Shown here: piece after piece, positions 49,361-56,900 of the stretch
Layout of the letters: every line of letters begins with the position of its first letter
Position numbering within the stretch: the first letter of the stretch is position 1
Source of the DNA: an uncultured Alphaproteobacteria bacterium
Lineage (GTDB): Bacteria; Pseudomonadota; Alphaproteobacteria; Rs-D84
Length of the DNA: 59,856 nucleotides
Direction of reading: 5' to 3'
NCBI GenBank assembly: GCA_904502095.1
Contig: CAJGDG010000005.1
Coordinates: forward strand, 1 to 59,856
Notes under the pieces: model-generated
The model's database searches: none
The model's input: only the letters and a program-made list of their open reading frames with translations
What the model was told of the DNA's origin: nothing
Made by a program: the position numbers and the translations under genes

Positions 49361-50662
49361 TTAGTTCGCCTTTATAATTTTTATCATATCCGCAACTGAC
49401 ACAGCCTGCTGTTCGCCAGTCGTCATATTCTTCAACGCAACAAGTTTATTTTTTACTTCATCTTCGCCAATTATTGCACTGTATTCAGTTTTTATTTTAT
49501 CGGCATACTCAATTTGGTTTTTAAACTTCTTTTCAGCGTCTAAATATGCTACAGAAGCAATATTTGCATCACGCAACGCATTCAAAACAGATACTGCGTA
49601 CGCCAAATTTTCGCCCCCCATACACAGCACAGAAACCTGAACCGGCGATTCAAAACGCGACAAATCGATCGCACCCGATTCCATCAATGCAACAAATATA
49701 CGCGAAAAACCGATTGCCGCCCCAACACCAATAATTTTAGTTTTACTGAACTTGCCCGCCAAATCAGCATAACGACCGCCACCAGCCGCAGTCCCTAATT
49801 CCGGATGATTCAACAACTTAAACTCGAACACCAGCCCCGTATAATATGCCAAACCACGCGCAATCGACAAATCGATTTCGGCGTTTTTTACACCAAACAG
49901 TTCTAATGTCTTCATAAAATCTTTTAATTCAGAAATCGCCGCATCCAAGTTGTCAGACTTGTTCAAGAAAGCAGAATAACCATTTGTAAACACAGATTTA
50001 ATTTGATTTTCTTTTTCGGCGTCATTTAGCGCATCTTTCAAGCCTTCTGCAAAGTCATCTTCACCCATTTTATCTTTTTTATCGATTAAAACGAATACTT
50101 CTTTCTTCTGGCCATCCGTCATTTCCAAATAATCAAACAACGCATCCCAAAATGGTCTTGACCCCACACGCACAGCGTTTTCGCCGATAAATTCGGACAC
50201 AGAATTTAATGTACGCTGAATCACGGCGATAATTTCCGCATCATAATTTGTAGACAAAGAATTGACGCCCATAATATCCATATCCATCTGATAAAATTCA
50301 CGATATCGGCCACGCTGCGCACGTTCACCACGATAGCGCTTTGAAAACTGACTGGCACGAAATGGGAATACCAAATTATTCAGATGGCCTGCCACATAAC
50401 GCGACAACCCAACCGTCCCATCATAGCGTAACCCCATCTTAGTATCGCCCTTTTGGAACAAGAACATCTGAGTTTCTATTTCATCCCAATTGTCTTTATC
50501 TGTTAAAACTTCGGCACGTTCAATCGCCGGCAAATCCAGCTGATTAAATCCGGCCATTTTTAATACAGACAACATACGCGCCGCACAAAAATCAAAGCAA
50601 CGCTGTTGTTCTGGCAACAATTCGATAAAACCCGACAAAGGTTTCGTTGGTTTTAAATCCAT
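49361..50662 (-). CDS. hisS: Histidyl-tRNA synthetase
   Basis: Class II synthetase charging tRNA-His, 433 residues. Motif 2 is KRYRGERAQRGRYREFYQMDMDIMG. The histidine-binding signature ARGLAYYTGLVFEF and motif 3 GVGAAIGFSRI are present, followed by the alpha/beta anticodon-binding domain ending in AVSVADMIKII. MGLRYDGTVGLSRYV holds the motif 2 loop arginine region seen in short bacterial HisRS. It leads directly into prfA. Confidence 0.97.
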   Translation of the reverse strand: MDLKPTKPLSGFIELLPEQQRCFDFCAARMLSVLKMAGFNQLDLPAIERAEVLTDKDNWDEIETQMFLFQKGDTKMGLRYDGTVGLSRYVAGHLNNLVFPFRASQFSKRYRGERAQRGRYREFYQMDMDIMGVNSLSTNYDAEIIAVIQRTLNSVSEFIGENAVRVGSRPFWDALFDYLEMTDGQKKEVFVLIDKKDKMGEDDFAEGLKDALNDAEKENQIKSVFTNGYSAFLNKSDNLDAAISELKDFMKTLELFGVKNAEIDLSIARGLAYYTGLVFEFKLLNHPELGTAAGGGRYADLAGKFSKTKIIGVGAAIGFSRIFVALMESGAIDLSRFESPVQVSVLCMGGENLAYAVSVLNALRDANIASVAYLDAEKKFKNQIEYADKIKTEYSAIIGEDEVKNKLVALKNMTTGEQQAVSVADMIKIIKAN

Positions 50663-50994
50663 TTTTTTATCCCTATTTATTTTAATGGAAAGACTTTATA
50701 CACATCGTGTACATATTATATCATACAAAAAGACAATATGCTAATACCCACCCACATGGGCGTGATGAAAAACAGAAAAAATGCGTTTTGTTTCTAACAT
50801 TTCACCAAAGATATTAGTATATTTTTTTATTTTTTCAAGCAATTTCAAATAAAAAGGTGGGGCGCATAGCGCACAAATGACGAAAGAAAAGATATTTTCA
50901 CTCTTAACATCTGCGGCGTTTTATCTGCACCCCATCAAGAACACACATATAATACCCCAGATTATCCGAACGCGCCACAGGCACCTTTTCCCAT
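50663..50994 (-). promoter_or_regulatory. Gap upstream of hisS with extended -10
   Basis: This 332-base gap separates hisS from the YgjP gene, both on the minus strand. An extended -10 TGATATAAT lies at 50715-50723, about 53 bases before the hisS start; a matching -35 is not clear. An imperfect TACAC/GTGTA dyad sits between it and the gene. I see no supportable gene in the remainder. Confidence 0.4.
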
Positions 50995-51693
50995 TTAAAA
51001 ATACCGATGCAACCCTGTGCCATTTTGAGTCAGCCAACGCTTTGCGCGCTCTACCCCTGGGCCATAGAGTTCTCGCACAGTCGCCCAAAATTCCGGCGAA
51101 TGATTCATATGTTTTTTATGCGCTAATTCATGCATAACCACATATCGCATTACATCCACCGGTGCGAAAGCCAACCGCCACGAAAAAGACATTGTGCCAG
51201 TACTGGAACAACTGCCCCAACGACTGGTCGTATCGCGCACAGCGATTCGCGACGGCCAAAATTCCTGGGGCACGCTGCGCACAATTCGCTTTGATTCTTT
51301 TAAAAACTCTGCCTTGATAAAGTCCCTGACGCGTCGTTCAAACATCTCTGGCGCACCACCAACAAACAAAACATTATTTTCAGCATCCCATTTATTCGCC
51401 CGCAATTGTGTATCGTGCTGCAATTTCACAACATGCCCTAAAAATTCAATCTCGTCCCCCGGGTTCAGCGATATTTTTTCAGGACATTTTTGAAACACAC
51501 ACTCGACCCACTTTTGTTTCGACTCTAAAAATTTTATGGCAGCAGAATTAGAAACCAACCAAGGTTTCGATATGTGAATTTCGCGTTTCGAACCTGTTTT
51601 AGGCCGCAATGTTATATTACGCAAGCCGCGTCGGGTAGTAATAATTACTGGGATTTCGCATCCATTTGATAAAACAAAAACATAATCTGACAT
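50995..51693 (-). CDS. YgjP-like metallopeptidase-domain protein (DUF45, M48-related)
   Basis: The protein is 232 residues. The zinc motif HELAH in VVMHELAHKKHMNHSPEFW has the third ligand H downstream, as in the YgjP/SprT-like DUF45 family. The preceding RWGSCSSTGTMSFSWRLAFAP is the family's other signature. No signal peptide, so cytoplasmic. The substrate is unknown. Its ATG directly abuts the tkt stop, so translation is coupled to transketolase. Confidence 0.92.
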   Translation of the reverse strand: MSDYVFVLSNGCEIPVIITTRRGLRNITLRPKTGSKREIHISKPWLVSNSAAIKFLESKQKWVECVFQKCPEKISLNPGDEIEFLGHVVKLQHDTQLRANKWDAENNVLFVGGAPEMFERRVRDFIKAEFLKESKRIVRSVPQEFWPSRIAVRDTTSRWGSCSSTGTMSFSWRLAFAPVDVMRYVVMHELAHKKHMNHSPEFWATVRELYGPGVERAKRWLTQNGTGLHRYF

Positions 51694-53469
51694 TTATTTT
51701 ATTTTGTCTTTTATATCGTCTGCAATTATATCGGCGTTAAAACCAAGACCATTGTACACATCGTCGCCATTGCCGGACAAACCGAATCGGTCAATTCCAA
51801 CAACAGCATCTGCGAATTCAAACCATGGTGCACTGGCCGCCGCCTCAATCGCGACAACAAAACCTTGTAATATTTTGCGCTTATATTCCATATCTTGCAT
51901 ACGAAAATCCGCGACAGACAAAACGGACACAACCTGAACCGAAACATCCAACTTTTCTGCAACCCGAATCGCCAAAGGCACTTCGCTGCCCGTTGCCAAA
52001 ATCGTTGCGCGCACACGTTTTGCGCCAGCGTATTTTATAACATACGCACCACGCGCCAAATCCGCCCCCAGCGGGGTTGGAATTTGATGGATTTTTTGAC
52101 GCGACAAAACGATCGCACTTGGCCTGTTTTTTTCAGTCAATGCACGACGCCAGGAATATACCAGTTCCGCCCCATTACACGGACGAAAAACATTTAAATT
52201 TGGCACCAATCGTAATGACGGCAATTGTTCAACCGGCTGATGTGTTGGGCCATCTTCACCAACAGCAACACTGTCGTGTGTTAAAACATACACCACAGGC
52301 AACCCAGACATCGCAGCGATTCGAATACTGGGACGCATATAATCACTGAACGCCAAGAAAGTCGAACCATATACACGCAATCCGCAGGCTGCCATACCGT
52401 TCATAATCCCTGCCATTGCATGTTCGCGCACACCATAGTGGATATAATTACCGCTAAAATCATCGGCAGTAATATCGCGCGACGATGCCACATGCACATT
52501 TGTGCTGCCGCCCAGATCAGCGCTGCCACCAACGATTTTTGCACCCGCCTTTAACAGTTCGTTTAAATACACACCCGACAGTTCACGTGTTGATATTGAA
52601 TTCGGCACATTCGACAAAGAAACAACTGGCAATATGCTTTCCGCCCCCCCAGAAACAACCGCGCGCGCCGCCACAGTCGCCCACAATTCATCACCTGCGC
52701 GACTAACATTTTTTTGAATCAAATCTTTCAATTCCGAATCGCTCAACGCAAAGCCGTGCGCCTTTGGCATCCCAGCCAGACTGGACCCCTGCCCCAGCAC
52801 AGTCTTGCACTGCACAAACACAGGCACGCGCGATTTTTTTGCATTACTCAACGCGCGATTAAGCCCAACAAAATCATCGCCATCCGCCGCCATAATCTGC
52901 CACCCAGCCGCCGCCATACGCGCAGGCACATCGACATCGGTCAACGCCCGACCATCGATACTTAAACCATTATCCGCCCATAATAAAACAAGATTATTTA
53001 GTCTGTATTGACCTGCGAACGATATAGCCTCGGCTGCGATTCCCTCCATCAAATCGCCGTCAGAGCACAAACAATACACACGCGAATCGGTTTTGTTTGT
53101 TTTTTCTGCCAACGCCATCCCAACCGCATTTGCGACACCCTGCCCCAATGGTCCAGTTGTCGCATCAACACCATCAATCCCATATTCAGGATGTCCCGGC
53201 AAACCGCCAACCTTGCGGAAATGATTTAAGTCACCCACATCATATCCCGCCAGTTTCAAAGCAGCATATAACAACGCACTGCCATGTCCCGCAGACAACA
53301 CAAATCTATCGCGTCCACGGCGCAAAAAATTTGCATATATTGTTGTGATAATTCCTGCGCATCCCAATACAATTCCGACATGTCCACTGGCCGCCATACG
53401 CAGTGTATGCAACGCGTACGCACGCACAGAATTTGCCATTTCTTTTAAATCTTTGGAATTATATGCCAT
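51694..53469 (-). CDS. tkt: Transketolase
   Basis: Thiamine-diphosphate enzyme of the non-oxidative pentose phosphate pathway. The protein is 591 residues, shorter than the usual 650-680. The first domain has GHGSALLYAALKLAGY, GPLGQGVANAVGMA and the TPP/metal motif SDGDLMEGIAAEA...WADNGLSIDG. The second has the proton-relay glutamate region YGVREHAMAGIMNG, HDSVAVGEDGPTHQPVEQL and the C-terminal domain with LATGSEVPLAI. It links with RpiB at 38907. It diverges from rnhA with only 36 bases between starts. Confidence 0.96.
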   Translation of the reverse strand: MAYNSKDLKEMANSVRAYALHTLRMAASGHVGIVLGCAGIITTIYANFLRRGRDRFVLSAGHGSALLYAALKLAGYDVGDLNHFRKVGGLPGHPEYGIDGVDATTGPLGQGVANAVGMALAEKTNKTDSRVYCLCSDGDLMEGIAAEAISFAGQYRLNNLVLLWADNGLSIDGRALTDVDVPARMAAAGWQIMAADGDDFVGLNRALSNAKKSRVPVFVQCKTVLGQGSSLAGMPKAHGFALSDSELKDLIQKNVSRAGDELWATVAARAVVSGGAESILPVVSLSNVPNSISTRELSGVYLNELLKAGAKIVGGSADLGGSTNVHVASSRDITADDFSGNYIHYGVREHAMAGIMNGMAACGLRVYGSTFLAFSDYMRPSIRIAAMSGLPVVYVLTHDSVAVGEDGPTHQPVEQLPSLRLVPNLNVFRPCNGAELVYSWRRALTEKNRPSAIVLSRQKIHQIPTPLGADLARGAYVIKYAGAKRVRATILATGSEVPLAIRVAEKLDVSVQVVSVLSVADFRMQDMEYKRKILQGFVVAIEAAASAPWFEFADAVVGIDRFGLSGNGDDVYNGLGFNADIIADDIKDKIK

Positions 53470-53505
53470 GTATGGTATTATATCATAAAAAGGACGAATA
53501 TAAAA

Positions 53506-53934
53506 ATGTTAAAAATTTGGACAGACGGCAGTTGTCTTGGCAATCCTGGGCCTGGGGGCTGGGGTTTTGTTGCAACAGATGGCAAAAACATCGCGGAACG
53601 CAGTGGTGGCGAACAAAACACAACAAACAATCGTATGGAATTAATGGCTGTAATTCGCGCATTAAACGCGGCGAAACGGCACGACGAACTGGAAATCCAC
53701 ACAGACAGCCAATATGTAAAAAACGGTATGCAGTCATGGATGAAAAATTGGAAGAAAAACAATTGGAAAACCGCTGATAAAAAGCCCGTAAAAAATCAAG
53801 ACCTGTGGATGGAACTGGATACGCTGGCGTCCAACAAAAAGATTCATTGGTTTTGGGTTCGCGGTCACAACGGCGACGAATTTAACGAACGCGTTGACAC
53901 ATTGGCACGCACCGCCGCCGAAAGTTTAAAATAA
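53506..53934 (+). CDS. rnhA: Ribonuclease HI
   Basis: RNase HI removes RNA from RNA-DNA hybrids such as R-loops and primers. The protein is 142 residues. The four acidic active-site residues are visible: TDGSCLGNPGPGGWG (Asp), NNRMELMAVIRAL (Glu), IHTDSQYVKNGM (Asp) and NERVDTLAR (Asp), with the conserved His in RGHNGDEFNE. AAAGGA lies upstream. A terminator follows. Confidence 0.97.
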   Translation: MLKIWTDGSCLGNPGPGGWGFVATDGKNIAERSGGEQNTTNNRMELMAVIRALNAAKRHDELEIHTDSQYVKNGMQSWMKNWKKNNWKTADKKPVKNQDLWMELDTLASNKKIHWFWVRGHNGDEFNERVDTLARTAAESLK

Positions 53935-53954
53935 TTTATAAAAACCAATAAAAA

Positions 53955-53980
53955 AAACGCCCGATTGGGCGTTTTTTATT
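53955..53980. terminator. Bidirectional terminator between rnhA and the surface protein gene
   Basis: AAAACGCCC-GATT-GGGCGTTTTTT, serving both convergent genes. Confidence 0.87.
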
Positions 53981-56900
53981 TACATTGCACTGTCGTCATA
54001 CACGCAATACTGTACGCCACCGACATTTATTTTCAGCGATTGTGTTGCGCCATTACTGATAAACTTGTCTTCGGTTGTCATATTACCATAGAACACCGAA
54101 TCGCCCACACGCACATTCAACGCAATTTCATCTGGATTCTTCTTGGCGCTACGCAGATACAATTTATTTTCCCCAATATGCAATATGCGCCCACAGTCTG
54201 CATCTTCATCTGCACCGGCACCATAACCAATTGTTGTCAAACCACTTGCGCAAGAATTAATCACAGAAACGCCGCCATAATTAACTGTATTTTCTGCAAT
54301 CCATTTTCCTGCACCAACATTTTCACAACCACCATTTGGTGTCAGCACCGCATACCCCGCCGCACATTTTGTCGTACAGTTATTCAAGTCTTTTGCGCGT
54401 GCATTTTCATGATACCCCAAAGGACATATTGTACACGCCACTTTGCCCGACCAATCTTCTTCAAATCCAGTTATATATTGATACATTCCTTCTGGGCAAA
54501 CCGTGTCCAAAGCAGTGTTATCAAAAATTTTCGCCATAGGACCCGCTGTATAACCAGAGTTATTCAAACCAACAAACATATCAGCAGGAATATAACCAGA
54601 CAAATTCGTACACCCACTGAACGTTTCAGAAAAGGCATTAGCCTGTGGTTTCCCTTCAATATGCGAGAATAAACCTTCTGGCAAATTTGTTAGCCCTGTA
54701 CACCCAACAAAAGTACGGGCAAAAAGCCCCCGAGAAGTAGTTGTAATATTCTTGAATAAATTATTTGGAATCTCTTTTAATTTCGTACAGACCCCAAAAG
54801 TACCTTGAAACAAATGACCTTGTGGTTCTGTTATTGTGGCAAATAAATTTTCCGGAATCGCCTCTAACGAGGAACAACCATAAAATGTTATTTGGAACAT
54901 ACTGCTAGCCACAGAAATATCTGCAAACAAAGTCCCAGGAATAGATTTTAATTTGTTACAACCATAAAAGGTTCCATAAAACATATAAACCGCGCCTGTT
55001 TTTATACTGCTAAACAAATCTTCAGGAATTTCTGTCAAAGATGTTCCACGAAATGTTTGGCTAAACATATGATCCGCCCCATCCGTGACACCATCAAACA
55101 ATGTTCCCGGGATTGTGGTCAAGTTTGTACACCCACTAAAAGTATTGGAAAACATATAATTCGCCCCATCCGTGACACCATCAAACAATGTTCCCGGGAT
55201 TGTGGTCAAGTTTGTACACCGCTGAAAAGTACTGTAAAACATATATGGCTGCGCAGTTCCACCAAATATAGCACCCAAACTGCCATCTAATTCTGCAATG
55301 TTTCCGTTGCTTGCAAAGCTTATTGCCGCCGCATTCGACGAATTATACGCGGTTGCATCACCAGCCATCCCAATTGTATAAGTACCAGCTAATTCATAAG
55401 TATGAGTATATGTTTCTGGCTCTGTATTTTCCTTTTCAATCGGCAGAACTTCGCCATCACCCCAATCAATTATGTACGAACCGGCCGCGCTGATACTAAA
55501 ACTAAAATCCGTCTGTGCCGCGATTTCTGTTGTTTTGATTGTGAATTCAGATACCAATTTACATTCATCTGATGTTGTTGCTATTCCGCCATCTGACTGG
55601 CCAGTCAACGTGAACCCAGCATCACATGTGCAGACATCCTGGGCCACTTGCCCATTTGTGCCGGAATTTGCAGGGCATGCCGTACACGCGTTGCCCGGCT
55701 TATCTGTATCAGTTTTAAATGTATTTTCAGCGCACGGTTCCCATATCGCGTACAAGACTGTATCTTCTGTCACAGTAAAACTGCTAACTGTTGTTGAACC
55801 TTCCTCATCAAAAGACCATTTTGTAAACACATACCCAGGACGATTAACCTCACTAGCACTCAAAACATAACTTGGTTTTGGTTCACCAACCGTGGCCCCG
55901 TATGCATAGTTCTCTATACGTGTGGCATACGAACCTGTGCCACCATTCAGATTATACGATACTGTCACATCCGGCACAGTTTCGCAGACAACTTTTGGCG
56001 CAATATCGTCTGTATAAAACAAATCGGCAGCACGCATCCCAAGCGGACATTCAACTGATAATTTTGTCCCTACAAATGCACTATTAAACATATTGCTATT
56101 ATAATTTGCAGGTTCAGTTAAACCGCCAAAGAAACTTATCGGCAAATAATTCGTTGTTGTGCCATCTGATGCGGTCACACTTGCAACATTAGACGCGTCA
56201 GCAAAAGTATTGTTAAATGCGTTTTCTGCTGGCGCGCCAGTTATACCGCTGAATAAATCGTCTGGGATTGTGGTCAAACCAGTCATACCAGCAAACGCCG
56301 ATGCAAACTGACTTGGCGCCGATGTTGTCACACCATCAAACAGACCATGTGGTAATTCTGTCACACGATATGCGCCACTCAAAAGATTATCAAATCGTGG
56401 CGATTGACCGTTAACAGTTGGGAATATCGCACCAAAATTACCCTTTATCGATTTAATTCTGGCAGGATTACTGAATATAATAGCCGCCTGTGTTGAATCA
56501 TACGCAGTTGCATTACCAGCAATTTTAATTGTCGCTTCGGATATCGGCGGATACATATATGTTGCATATTGTGCACCAACAGATTTGTTAATCATCTTGC
56601 TGTTATCGTTATTACCATACCAGTGGATATAGAAATCACCTGCCGCAGTAATTGTAATTGGGAAACTGCTGTATCCGTTCATATCAACAACAATTTCAAC
56701 CTCTGGCACCAATCCGCAACCCAAAGAACCTAATACCGGCTGATTTCCGCCATCTGCCGTGCCATCTGTCGTAAATCCAGCGTCACAGAAACAAGCATCC
56801 GCACTGGTTGCCCCAGTCACACCATTGGTTGATGAATTTGACAAACAGCCTGTTTTCCCCCCGATTTCGCCATAATAAACCCGCACACCGCCCGTACAAT

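Noticed and set aside
50877..51137. 86-residue open frame between hisS and the YgjP gene
   Set aside because: It runs over the 3' end of the YgjP gene in the other direction and has no recognisable features.
54075..54672. Plus-strand open frames opposite the surface protein
   Set aside because: Histidine- and cysteine-rich shadows of the minus-strand coding sequence with no initiation signals.
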